Positions 48,944 through 57,850 are shown, counted from the first letter of the stretch. The stretch is 64,000 nt of DNA from Rubrobacter_A sp965214435 (GCA_965214435.1 OZ243960.1:2170001-2234000), one strand, 5' to 3'. Program-made: numbers and translations. Notes: a model not told the origin generated them from the letters alone.

Positions 48944-50557
48944 TTATCTTGCCGGGGCACCTTCTATGGACTCTACCGGGTAGTTTTCTTTCCAGGCATC
49001 GAGGCCGCCTTCGAGGGCTGCTGCCGTGAAGCCTAGCTTGTTTAGCCTCCGCGCCACCCGGGCGCTGGTCGCTTCGTCCGGTCAGCTGCAGTAGGCGACG
49101 ATGCGCTGGCCTTGTATCTGGCTGTCGGCGTCATCTTCCTGCCACCCTCTGGACCACTCGTCTACCTCGTCGGGGGCGACCCGGACCGCGCCAGGTATCC
49201 GGGTCTTGTCCGCTTCGTACTGGGAGCGGGTGCGGACGTCCAGCACCACGGGCGGCTCGTCGCTGTCCAGCATACTTTCTAGCTGCTCGGGCGGTATCCG
49301 GATGGACCCGCTGGCATCTCCCTCGAAGATACCGCCGGCGTTTTCCCGCTCCTCTTCGTGGGTCTCGTTCTCGACCGCCCGGCCGTAAGCCTGGGAGAGC
49401 GGGGTAGCCGAGGAGCCGTGGGCCACGACCGAGACGGTGACTACGATGCCCACGACGGCCAGGAGAAACTCGGAGTTTGCGACCCCCGCCTGCACGACGA
49501 GCAGGGCCAGGAGCAGGGAGTTCAGGCCGCGGGGACCGAACCACCCGATAAACGCTCGCGCCCGGTTGCTGATAGCGGCTTTGCGCAAGACCAGCCCGAT
49601 CGCCAGTGGACGGGCGATGAAGATAACGAGGCCGGCGAGTAGCAGCGTTGGCAACAGCGGCGCCTCGAAGAAGATGTCGGAGATCACGACTCCGAACAGG
49701 ATAAACGCCAGGAGCATCGCCATCTCGCTCGTGGTCTCGCCGTAGTCCAGAAAGCACTGGCACAGGTCAAAGTTCAAGACCGCTACCGCGAACCCGGTGG
49801 CGAACGCCGCCAGGAAACCGTCGCCGCCGAGGGCCGTCGCGGTCGCGTAGGAGAGCAGTACGATCCCCACCCCGTAGAGCGACTGGTAGACCTCGCTCAC
49901 GCCGAACCGCTTGTCGGCCTTGCTCATCAGCCACGCCGCCCCCGCGCCGATGGCGAAGCCTATCACCGGGCCGAGTATTAGCACCTCACCGACCAGTATC
50001 GCCCAACCGGCGGCCCCGGAAGCCTCGGCGTTCGCCAGAGCTATAAGGATCAAGAGTGTGGGCAGCACAACGATGTCGTTGGTGCCGGCCTCGATGTTTA
50101 GCGCCTGGCGGACGGAGGCCGGTATCCGCTCTTCCCGGACCACGTCCCGCAAGACCACCGGGTCGGTGGACGCCAGGATGGTGCCGAGCAGTAAAGCCTG
50201 CACCACAGAGACGTCGAGCAGGAAATACGAACCGGCGGCGACGACGGAGACGATGATCACGGTCCCCGGACCCAGCGAGAGGACCGGTACGAAACCCGCC
50301 CCGCCCATGCCGATGTTACCTATCCGGACGGCTTCCAGGCACAGGACGAGCGCCAGCGTAACGGTCGCCACCGTTTCCAGGAGTGCGTTCTCCGGGCCGA
50401 GGTCCAGGATGCCCAGACCCTGGTGCCCGAGCAGGAACCCGAAGCCCAGAAAAATTATGGGGAACGACAGTGGCGCCCGCTCGACCACCCCGGAGGCGAG
50501 TCCCGCCACGGTGAGAACGATGGCGACCAGGGCGAAGCCTACGACGAGGTCCGGCAA
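48944..50557 (-). CDS. Na+/H+ antiporter fused to a rhodanese domain, interrupted by in-frame TGA
   Basis: A CPA1-type Na_H_Exchanger domain of ~390 residues (NIEAGTNDIVVLP, GWFGPRGLNSLLLALLV) is joined through a linker to a C-terminal rhodanese domain (PPVVLDVRTRSQYEADKTRIPGAVRV). The frame stops at TGA (49082-49084, codon 492) just after IVAYCS, but continues without another stop as PDEATSARVARRLNKLGF and AALEGGLDAWKENYPVE to TAA at 48944. The usual family text here is YC-S/T-C-P-x-E-A-T-S-A-R, so TGA stands at a normal Cys. Selenocysteine, a recent nonsense mutation or a sequence error are the options. Without readthrough the protein ends at 491 residues with a broken rhodanese domain. Confidence 0.72.
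49051..49065 (-). promoter_or_regulatory. Hairpin after the in-frame TGA (bacterial SECIS-like)
   Basis: In the mRNA a 5-bp perfect stem (GCGCC with GGCGC) closes a CGGGU loop whose second base is G; two more G-C pairs form below if one A is bulged. The loop begins 22 bases after the TGA, within the distance range accepted for bacterial SECIS elements. GC-rich coding sequence forms stems easily, so this is suggestive only. Confidence 0.3.
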
Positions 50558-50666
50558 GTTAGCTCCTTTCCGTCCCGCCGCTCACGAATCCCCGGCTTTG
50601 CACCGGCCCGGGACTCCGCGGTTCGGAACTTTCTGTGCGGCTGATGGTTGCTACGGAGACCGGCGC

Positions 50667-52601
50667 TCACACCAACTCCTCGTCCACGTAGCAGTAGCGC
50701 CAGTCCTCGCCCGGCTCGAAAGAGGCGACTATGGGATGCTCGGTGGCGCCGTAGTGCTTTGTGGCGTGCCTGTTTTTTGAGGAGTCGCAGCAGCCGACGT
50801 GGCCGCAGACCAGGCACTCGCGGAGGTGTACCCACGAGTCGCCCATCTGCAGGCACTCTTCACAGCCGCTGGCGGAAGGTTCTACCTCCCGGATCTCCAC
50901 CACATGCGGACACGCTGCCCCGTTTTTCATCTCTCCCCTTTCCACGCGGTTTACCTGGACTGATGATTGCCGGTTCTGCGTCGCGGGCGGCTCGTCCTCC
51001 GCATCCGGTGCAGAGCCAGAGCTATCGGCGAGCTTGCGGCCTTCTATAAGCAGCGCGGCGCTTACGGCGCTCGCCAGGGCCAGCGCGGCGCAGACGAGCA
51101 TAACCCACCGGAAACCGGCCACGTAAGCCTCACCGATAGCGTCTTCCACGGCGGCGGCGGTCGCGCCCGCAACACCGTCCGGCACCTGGGCCGCCCCGAG
51201 GTCTACTTTCTGCTCTTCTAGCTGCTGTCGGGCCGTGTCGGAGAGGTCGAGATCCGCGGTCCGGGCGTCGAGCCCGGCGCTAAAGATGTTGAACATGAGC
51301 ACGCCTAAGACCGCTATGGCGAGCAGAGAGGCTACTCGGGAGAAGGCGTTATTCACGCCGGAGGCGAGCCCGGAGTGCTGGCCGGTGACCGAGTTCAGGG
51401 CGACGGTCGTCAGGTTCGGGACCAGTATTGACAGGCCGAGCCCGAGGACCACCACGGCCGGGAAGTACGTCGTCCAGTAGGAGCCGCTATTCACCTCCGG
51501 GACGGCGAACAGAGCAAAGCCGACCGCGGCCACGGCCGGGCCGAGTACGAGCGGTAGCCTCGGGCCGAAGCGGTCGGTGAGCGCCCCGGTGTAGCGGGAA
51601 AGGAAGAACATCAGGATCACCGCCGGCACGAACGCCGCGCCCGCGGCGGTCGCCGAATATCCCTGGACCTGTATGAGGTTGAACGGGAAAAAGAACAGCG
51701 CCCCGCCGAGGGCGAAGTACAGGAGCAGGGTAAACATGTTCGCCCCGGTAAAGTTGCGCGAGCGGAACATGCTGAGGGGCATCATCGGCTCCCCGACCCG
51801 GCTCTCGACAAAGACGAAAGCCACGAGCGCCACAGCCCCGCCTACCAGGGAGAATATGACCAAGGGGGCCGCGAGGCCGACGGCCGAGGACTCTATAAAC
51901 CCGAAAACTATGCCCCCGAGCCCGAGCGTAACCAGGATAGCGCCCCAGGGATCGAGCTTGCGGGCTTCCTCGTCTTTGCTCTCCGGTACGTGGGTGAGGG
52001 TTATGACGAGCACGACGGCGGCGAGCGGGATGTTGATGTAAAACACCCACCGCCAGGAGAGAGTCTCGACCAGGTACCCGCCTAAGACCGGGCCGAGGAC
52101 CGAGGTTATGCCGGAGAATGCCGCCCAGGTGCCGATAGCTTTACCCCGCTCGGACTCGTCAAAAGACGCGCTGATAATCGCCAGAGAACCGGGAATTAGC
52201 AATGCCCCGCCGATACCCTGCAGCGCCCGGAAGGCTATTAGCTGGTCCGGGGTCTGGGCGATGCCGCAGAGGATGGACGCCACGGCAAAGAGTGCGGTCC
52301 CTAGAGCAAAGACCTTGCGCCGCCCGAAGTGGTCTCCGAGAGAGCCGCCGACCAGGATCAGGGCCGCCAGGAAAAGGGCGTAGGACTCGACGATCCACTG
52401 GGCGTCGACTGCCGTCGCCCCCAGCGTACGCTGGATAGCCGGCAGCGCCACGTTGACCACCGAGCCGTCTATAAAACCCATGCTAGAGCCCAGGATGGTG
52501 GCGAGGAGCACCCACCGCCCGACGTTCGGGCTGCACGGGGCGTCGGCGTTCCGGGACTTTATTACCCCCTCGTCGCAGGGCTGGCGGACGATGTTCGCCA
52601 C
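50667..52601 (-). CDS. DHA2-type MFS transporter fused to a UBP zinc finger
   Basis: 644 residues. Residues ~25-500 are a 14-helix MFS exporter of the EmrB/QacA class: GSSMGFIDGSVVNVALPAIQ, GDHFGRRKVF (motif A), and ALNSVTGQHSGLASGVNNAF. After a polar linker, residues ~557-644 are a UBP-type zinc finger (CPHVVEI.., GCEECLQMGDSWVHLRECLVCGHVGCCDSS, HATKHYGATEHPIV) with the full Cys/His ligand set. The family exports drugs; the finger's role in bacteria is unknown. An AAGGGGAG before an internal ATG at 50930 would allow separate translation of the finger (87 residues). Fusion is real in frame. Confidence 0.86.
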   Translation of the reverse strand: MANIVRQPCDEGVIKSRNADAPCSPNVGRWVLLATILGSSMGFIDGSVVNVALPAIQRTLGATAVDAQWIVESYALFLAALILVGGSLGDHFGRRKVFALGTALFAVASILCGIAQTPDQLIAFRALQGIGGALLIPGSLAIISASFDESERGKAIGTWAAFSGITSVLGPVLGGYLVETLSWRWVFYINIPLAAVVLVITLTHVPESKDEEARKLDPWGAILVTLGLGGIVFGFIESSAVGLAAPLVIFSLVGGAVALVAFVFVESRVGEPMMPLSMFRSRNFTGANMFTLLLYFALGGALFFFPFNLIQVQGYSATAAGAAFVPAVILMFFLSRYTGALTDRFGPRLPLVLGPAVAAVGFALFAVPEVNSGSYWTTYFPAVVVLGLGLSILVPNLTTVALNSVTGQHSGLASGVNNAFSRVASLLAIAVLGVLMFNIFSAGLDARTADLDLSDTARQQLEEQKVDLGAAQVPDGVAGATAAAVEDAIGEAYVAGFRWVMLVCAALALASAVSAALLIEGRKLADSSGSAPDAEDEPPATQNRQSSVQVNRVERGEMKNGAACPHVVEIREVEPSASGCEECLQMGDSWVHLRECLVCGHVGCCDSSKNRHATKHYGATEHPIVASFEPGEDWRYCYVDEELV

Positions 52602-52651
52602 GGCTCTCTCCTATCTACCGGAAATCGGCTTGCCGGGAACTGGACGGACTG

Positions 52652-53260
52652 CTAACTGGATTCCCCGGCGCGCTCTATAACGGTCACGCCGTCGGCCGGA
52701 CCTCCCTGCCGGGTAACGGTCGGACCCGGGAGATTCGAGCTGTAGCGCCCGAGCATCCACAGCTCGGGGATGATCTCGGATATAAGCTCCCCGTCGTCGA
52801 ACATGCGGACCATCGAGCTCTCCGACACGGCCACGGCTACCGCCTTTGTCCGCCACGACACCGATGCCGCGGCCATGTGCCGGCTGCCGAGGCCGAGCGG
52901 TACCTCCAGGTTGTCCGAAGAGGTGTCGATGTAGCGGGCCGCCGATAGTACCACGCCCTCGTTGGAGACTATGAAAGCCCCGTCGAGTTGGGCGAGCTCC
53001 TTTAAGCTCTCGCGGACGTTCGGGTCTTCTATGCTCTTGCTCTCCTCGGGGTGTCCGTAGAGCGGGTCGAGGATCAGGGGCCGCGAGCACTCCAGCACCG
53101 CCTCCGAGTCCCCGACGACGAAAAGCGTGCCGATCTTGCGTCCCTCCCGGCCCTCGCGGGCGAGTTCCACGGCGAGCGTAATGGTCTGCTCCAGAACCCG
53201 CGTGTCCACCCCGCGGCGCTCGGAGCAGATCTCCTTGAAGATGTCCATGCCGTCGTCCAT
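52652..53260 (-). CDS. Diadenylate cyclase (DisA_N/DAC domain) protein
   Basis: 202 residues from ATG with GGGGAG upstream. LDGAFIVSNEGVVLSAARYID holds the DGA motif (residues 93-95), and PLGLGSRHMAAASVSWRTKAVAVAVSESS the RH motif (GSRHMAA, residues 125-131, Met where bacterial RHR has its second Arg), followed by the metal-binding SES region. The domain condenses two ATP into c-di-AMP. No DNA-binding DisA tail or membrane helices, so it resembles soluble DacZ-type enzymes of archaea. It is last in an operon with two cNMP-domain kinases and a redox-type receiver protein. Confidence 0.85.
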   Translation of the reverse strand: MDDGMDIFKEICSERRGVDTRVLEQTITLAVELAREGREGRKIGTLFVVGDSEAVLECSRPLILDPLYGHPEESKSIEDPNVRESLKELAQLDGAFIVSNEGVVLSAARYIDTSSDNLEVPLGLGSRHMAAASVSWRTKAVAVAVSESSMVRMFDDGELISEIIPELWMLGRYSSNLPGPTVTRQGGPADGVTVIERAGESS

Positions 53261-53262
53261 CT

Positions 53263-54687
53263 TTATCTCCCCTCCGTAGAACCCTGCTCCACCGGCAACC
53301 TTACCTCTACCCGCGTGCCACCGTCCCCGGACACCACCCGGATGTCGCCGCTGTGGCGGCCGACCACCACGCGGTAGCTGACGTCCAGCCCGAGCCCCGC
53401 GCCCTCCCCGACGTCTTTAGTGGTGAAGAACGGCTCAAAGATACGGCCCCGAATGTCCTCCGGTATCCCCGGCCCGTCGTCTGAGACCTCGACGAGCACC
53501 CGGTCGTTCTCGCAGGTGGTCCGCAACCGGATATGGCCCGGACTGTGGTTCCGGCGGGTTATGGCGTCCACGGCGTTGTCCAGAAGCCCCGTCCAGGCCT
53601 GATTTAGCTCACCGCCATAGGCCGCGACGCGCGGCAGGTTTTCGTCGTAGTCGCGCGTTACTTCTATGTCCCCGAGCCGGTAGCCGAGGACGGCCAGCGT
53701 GCTGTCCAGTTCCCCGTTTATGTCTACCTCCCGCAGCGGTGCCTGGTCCATGTGTGAGTAGACCTTGACCGCGTCCACAAGTCCCGAGACCCGAGTTACC
53801 CCCGACCCGATCTCCTCCACGAGCGCCGCAGCCCCGAGCGTCGCCTCCAGGTATCCGGCGACGACCGGCACCGAGCGGGACGGCAGACCCCCGGTCACAG
53901 CTTCGAGGCTTGCGATATCCACGCCCGAGTTCGCCAGGGAGGATGCAAGTTCCCAACCGTCCTCCACGCCGCGGTCTTCCAGCCAGAAGGCTAGCTCCTC
54001 TTCTAACTCTCCGCGCTCCAGTGGGTCACCGGCATCGGGAGGGTTGTGGATCACGCTTTTCGTCAGCGCCTCCAACTCGTCGAGCTTTTCCGGAGCGAGA
54101 CGCTGGCGGGAGAGCTCTACACTGTAGGAGCGCAGGCGTTCCAGGTAGTTTTGCAGGTCCGCCGCGGCCCGGCGGCTCGCGGCGGCGGGGTTGTTTAGCT
54201 CGTGGGCGAGACCGGCGGCCAGGGTGCCTAAAGAGTCGAGCTTGCGGCGCTCCACGGCGACGGACTGGAGCGACTGTACCCGCCCGGCCATCGTCTCCAG
54301 GACGGTCTCGCTGAAAGCCGGGTACCGGGAGAGCATCCGGCGGAACAGCTCGTTCGGGATGCGGAACAGCCGGCTATCCGAGAGTGCCCGGCCGCTAGCC
54401 AGAAAAGGGGTCCCCGAGAGCAGCGGGACCTCGGCGAAGAATATCCCCGGTGTGTAGGTATTTAGGACCACCTCCCGGCCGTCTACCAGCTTGGAGATCC
54501 TCAACTCCCCCTCCAGCATCACGTGCAGGTGCTCGACGGGCTCTCCTTCCCGGGCGTAGACTTCGCCCCGCCCGACCCAGACCTCATCGCCCTCCGCGAC
54601 GACCTCTTGTAGCTCCCCGTCGGAGAGCCCGGCGAACAGCGGCATCCCGCGCAACTCCTCAAAGGCGGTCATCCCGGAGGTCGTCAT
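53263..54687 (-). CDS. Histidine kinase with N-terminal cyclic-nucleotide-binding domain (copy 1)
   Basis: 474 residues. Residues ~15-130 form a cNMP-binding fold (PLFAGLSDGELQEVVAEGD, GELRISKLVDGREVVLNTYTPGIFFAEVPLLSGTP). An H-box follows with His 162 in LAAGLAHELNNPAAASRRA, then a helical insert with a linker (ELAFWLEDRGVEDGWELASSLANSG) and an HATPase domain (NQAWTGLLDNAVDAITR; VSDDGPGIPEDIRGRIFEPFFTTKDVGEGAGLGLDVSYRVV). Paralogue of the next upstream gene, overlapping it by four bases, and two bases before the DAC gene. The ligand bound may be cAMP, cGMP or another small molecule. Confidence 0.85.
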   Translation of the reverse strand: MTTSGMTAFEELRGMPLFAGLSDGELQEVVAEGDEVWVGRGEVYAREGEPVEHLHVMLEGELRISKLVDGREVVLNTYTPGIFFAEVPLLSGTPFLASGRALSDSRLFRIPNELFRRMLSRYPAFSETVLETMAGRVQSLQSVAVERRKLDSLGTLAAGLAHELNNPAAASRRAAADLQNYLERLRSYSVELSRQRLAPEKLDELEALTKSVIHNPPDAGDPLERGELEEELAFWLEDRGVEDGWELASSLANSGVDIASLEAVTGGLPSRSVPVVAGYLEATLGAAALVEEIGSGVTRVSGLVDAVKVYSHMDQAPLREVDINGELDSTLAVLGYRLGDIEVTRDYDENLPRVAAYGGELNQAWTGLLDNAVDAITRRNHSPGHIRLRTTCENDRVLVEVSDDGPGIPEDIRGRIFEPFFTTKDVGEGAGLGLDVSYRVVVGRHSGDIRVVSGDGGTRVEVRLPVEQGSTEGR

Positions 54688-56132
54688 CCGTCCTCCGCGG
54701 TGGCGTTAGCGTTAGCTTGTACGGGTAGCCGGACCTGTATGCGGGTATCGCCCGGTCGGGACTCGACCCGGATCCCCCCCTTGTGGTTGTCGACCACGAG
54801 GCGGCGGCTGATGTCGAGCCCGATGCCGGTTCCCTTGCCGACGTCCTTTGTGGTGAAGAACGGCTCGAAGACGCGCTCCCGGACCTCCTCCGGTATCCCC
54901 GGCCCGTCGTCGGCGACCTCGACCAGCACCCGGCCGTTCTCGGCCGCGGCGCGCACGGTAATTTTGCCCTCACCCTCCACGGCGTCTATGGCGTTGTCAA
55001 GGAGGTTGGTCCAAACCTGGTTTAACTCTCCGGGATGGGCGCAGATTTTGGGCAGGCCGTCCTCGTAGTCGCGCACGACCTCTACGGCGCCCTTTTTTAG
55101 CTTGTGGCCGAGCATGGTGATGGTGCTCTCAAGGCCCTCGCGCACGTCCACCGCTTCAAACGGCGCTTTGTCCATGTGGGAGTAGCTTTTTATCACCCCG
55201 ACCAGCTCCGAGATGCGGCCCGCGCTCTCCTCGACCTCGCGCAGAAGCTCGTCCCCCTGTACCTCCGAGACCAGCCAGGAGACCACGGCCGGTACCATCC
55301 CCGCGTCCGGTAGACGTCCCGAAAGCTCCTCGAGCCAGTCTACGTAGAGACCCGCCCCGACAAAGGTGGGGGAGAGGTCCCAGGCTTCTTCTACGCCGCG
55401 GTCCTCCAGCCACTCCGCGACCTCGTCCTCCTTGTCACTGCTCTCAAGAGAGTCCAGGCGCGGCGCGTCCTCCGCCCGCCGGGCGACCTCGGCCGGGAGA
55501 CCGGCCACGTACTCTTTGTCTTCGGGATCGAGCGGCAGGTTCCCGACCTCGACGGCTTTCGCGGAGGAGGTCCGGAACGTTTCGCGGGCTTCCCCGGCGC
55601 TGCGGCGGGCGGCGGCTGCGGGATTGTTTAGTTCGTGGGCGAGGCCGGCGGCCATGGTGCCTAAAGAGATCAGCTTCGCGTTCTGCTGGGAGACGGTCTC
55701 GTGGATCTGGGAACGCTCTACGGAGGTCGCGAGGACGCCCCGCAAAACCTCCGGGCATATCTTGAGCATCTCCCAGAAGGCGTCGTGGTCCAGCTTGTAG
55801 AGCTTTACGCCGGTCGTGGCGCGGCCGGTCGTCGGGTACGGGTCGTCCAGGATCATGATGAGTTCCGCGAAGATGTCGTTCCGGCCCAGGTTCACGGCGT
55901 GGACCTCGCGGTCGCCGACGTTCTGGGACCACTCGATCTCGCCTTCGAGGATTACGTAGAAACCGTCCGGCGGGTCTCCCTGGGTGGCGACCTTCTCTCC
56001 CGCTTTAAACTCCACCACCTCCCCCTGGGAGGAGACCCAGCGCCGCCGCTCCTCGTCCAACCCGCTGAACAGCGGCACCTCACTCAAGGCCCCGGCTAAA
56101 TCCTCAACCGAACCGTTGCTCCCCCCGGTCAT
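54684..56132 (-). CDS. Histidine kinase with N-terminal cyclic-nucleotide-binding domain (copy 2)
   Basis: 482 residues, paralogous to the adjacent kinase with the same domain order: cNMP fold (PLFSGLDEERRRWVSSQGEVVEFKAGE, NDIFAELIMILDDPYPTTGRATTG), His 166 in AAGLAHELNNPAAAARRS, helical linker (EVAEWLEDRGVEEAWDLSPTFVGAG), and HATPase (NQVWTNLLDNAIDAVEG; EPFFTTKDVGKGTGIGLDISRRLVVDNHKGG). It overlaps the neighbour's start by four bases and starts right after the receiver-reductase gene, one base apart. The two kinases probably share a target. Confidence 0.86.
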   Translation of the reverse strand: MTGGSNGSVEDLAGALSEVPLFSGLDEERRRWVSSQGEVVEFKAGEKVATQGDPPDGFYVILEGEIEWSQNVGDREVHAVNLGRNDIFAELIMILDDPYPTTGRATTGVKLYKLDHDAFWEMLKICPEVLRGVLATSVERSQIHETVSQQNAKLISLGTMAAGLAHELNNPAAAARRSAGEARETFRTSSAKAVEVGNLPLDPEDKEYVAGLPAEVARRAEDAPRLDSLESSDKEDEVAEWLEDRGVEEAWDLSPTFVGAGLYVDWLEELSGRLPDAGMVPAVVSWLVSEVQGDELLREVEESAGRISELVGVIKSYSHMDKAPFEAVDVREGLESTITMLGHKLKKGAVEVVRDYEDGLPKICAHPGELNQVWTNLLDNAIDAVEGEGKITVRAAAENGRVLVEVADDGPGIPEEVRERVFEPFFTTKDVGKGTGIGLDISRRLVVDNHKGGIRVESRPGDTRIQVRLPVQANANATAEDG

Positions 56133-56133
56133 C

Positions 56134-57801
56134 TCACACCTCTCTCAGGTACTGGTGGACGAGCTGGACCGCTATAGCCCCGCCCCCGACCCCGAACGCT
56201 ATGCGCTTGGTAGAACCGTGCACCACGTCCCCGGCCACGAAGATGCCCGGCACGCTGGTCTCCAAGAGGTACGGGTCACGCTCCGGTCTCCAACCCTCCG
56301 GGCGGCTGCCGTTGCTCCCGACAGAAGGACCGGCGAGTATAAAACCCTTTTCGTCCCGCTCTACCACCCCGTCCAGCCAGTCGGTTTTCGGCTCCGCCCC
56401 GATAAAGATAAACATCGAGGTGCCAAACAGTTCTTCCTCTTCCCCGGACGCGCTGTCCGCCATCGTGACGCTCTGGAGGCTCTCGTCGCCATCCACCCGG
56501 GAGACGGTGGTATTCGGGCGCACGTGGATGTTCTCCACGGCTTCTATCTGCTCCACGAGGTACTGGGACATGCCTTTGCCCAAAGAGTCGCCGCGCACGA
56601 GCATCGTTACCGAGGAGGCGAAGCGGGCGAAGTACACGGCGGCCTGCCCGGCGGAGTTCGCCCCGCCGATGATAAAGACGTCCTCGCCGCCGCAGGAGCT
56701 AGCCTCGCTGACCGTCGCCCCGTAGTACACACCGGAGCCGGAGAGACGTTCGACGCCGGGCGCTTCCAGCTTGCGGTAGGAGACCCCGGTCGAGATCACC
56801 AGCGCGTGGCACGAAAGCTCTGTACCGTCGGCGAGCTCGACTACCCGGTACGGGTCTTCGACCCGGACGCCGGTTACCTCCTGGGGGGTTAGTATTTCGA
56901 CCCCGAAGCGCCGCGCCTGGGTGACGGCCCGCCGCGCCAGATCCCCACCCGACAACCCGGACGGGAAGCCCAGGTAGTTCTCTATGCGGGAGGAGGTCCC
57001 GGCCTGACCGCCGGGAGCCTCGCGCTCGACCAGAACGGTCCGCAACCCCTCCGAGGCCCCGTAGACCGCCGTAGCCAAGCCTGCTGGCCCGGCCCCGACG
57101 ATTATGAGGTCGTAGAACGGCTTTTCCGCTCTGGTCTGCAAGCCGATCCTGTCCGCAAGCTCCGTGGTGTCCGGCTCCTGTAACTCGGTGCCGTCGGCCA
57201 GAACGACCAGCGGCAGCCGCTTTCCGTCGAGGTCTACGCCGGGAGGCGTTTTTGACCGCGAAGGGGCGTCGTCGGCTTCCACGTCCACCCACTGGTAGGG
57301 GATCTGGTTTCGTCCGAGAAAGTCCCGCAGCTCAAAAGAGTCCGGCGACCAGCGGTGCCCGAAAAGCCGGATGCCCTCGAACGGCGGCCGGTATCCGGCC
57401 CGCCACTGCGCCAAAAGGTCGTCCAGGACGGGGTAGAGATTCTCCTCCGGCGGGTCCCAGGGTTTCTGCAGGTAGTAGTCGAGCCCGACCTCGTTTATGG
57501 CCCGGATCGCCGCGTCCGTGTCCGAGTACGCCGTCAAAAGTGCCCGACGGGCCTCCGGGAAACGCTCGATAGCCTTCTCAAGAAACTCGACCCCGGTCAT
57601 CTTCGGCATCCGCTGGTCTACCAGAAAAAGGGCTACGGGGTCCCCGCGCTCCTCTAGCTTCTCTAAAGTGTCCAGCGCCGCCTCACCGGACTCAGCCCGC
57701 AGCACCCGGTACTCACGGGCGTAGCGCCGCCGGAGGTCCCTCTCTACCGCCCGCGCCACCTGCGGGTCGTCGTCAACCGCAAAGATTACCGGTTTTGCCA
57801 C
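56134..57801 (-). CDS. Fused response regulator / thioredoxin-reductase-like oxidoreductase
   Basis: 555 residues. Domains: receiver 1-125 (DDD at residues 10-12; phospho-Asp 62 in LVDQRMPKMTG; Lys 113 in LQKPW); a glutaredoxin-like fold ~143-215 with WSPDS at 151-155 where a CxxC would be; FAD/NAD(P)-binding thioredoxin-reductase-like domain from ~230 (IIVGAGPAGLATAVYGASEG; FIIGGANSAGQAAVYFARFASSV). The usual redox CxxC of thioredoxin reductase is absent (YYGATVSEASSC at 359-370), as typical for this subfamily. First gene of the four-gene operon with two cNMP kinases and a DAC protein, so it is likely the kinases' phosphorylation target. Confidence 0.87.
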   Translation of the reverse strand: MAKPVIFAVDDDPQVARAVERDLRRRYAREYRVLRAESGEAALDTLEKLEERGDPVALFLVDQRMPKMTGVEFLEKAIERFPEARRALLTAYSDTDAAIRAINEVGLDYYLQKPWDPPEENLYPVLDDLLAQWRAGYRPPFEGIRLFGHRWSPDSFELRDFLGRNQIPYQWVDVEADDAPSRSKTPPGVDLDGKRLPLVVLADGTELQEPDTTELADRIGLQTRAEKPFYDLIIVGAGPAGLATAVYGASEGLRTVLVEREAPGGQAGTSSRIENYLGFPSGLSGGDLARRAVTQARRFGVEILTPQEVTGVRVEDPYRVVELADGTELSCHALVISTGVSYRKLEAPGVERLSGSGVYYGATVSEASSCGGEDVFIIGGANSAGQAAVYFARFASSVTMLVRGDSLGKGMSQYLVEQIEAVENIHVRPNTTVSRVDGDESLQSVTMADSASGEEEELFGTSMFIFIGAEPKTDWLDGVVERDEKGFILAGPSVGSNGSRPEGWRPERDPYLLETSVPGIFVAGDVVHGSTKRIAFGVGGGAIAVQLVHQYLREV

Positions 57802-57850
57802 GGCAACCCGGCTCTATGAAATAAGCTCATCAAAAAACCTCCCGCCTCGC

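Noticed and set aside
49082..50557. Taking the TGA at 49082 as an ordinary gene end
   Set aside because: The same frame continues with the exact missing half of the rhodanese domain, which chance would not give; so the longer reading is listed, with the uncertainty stated.
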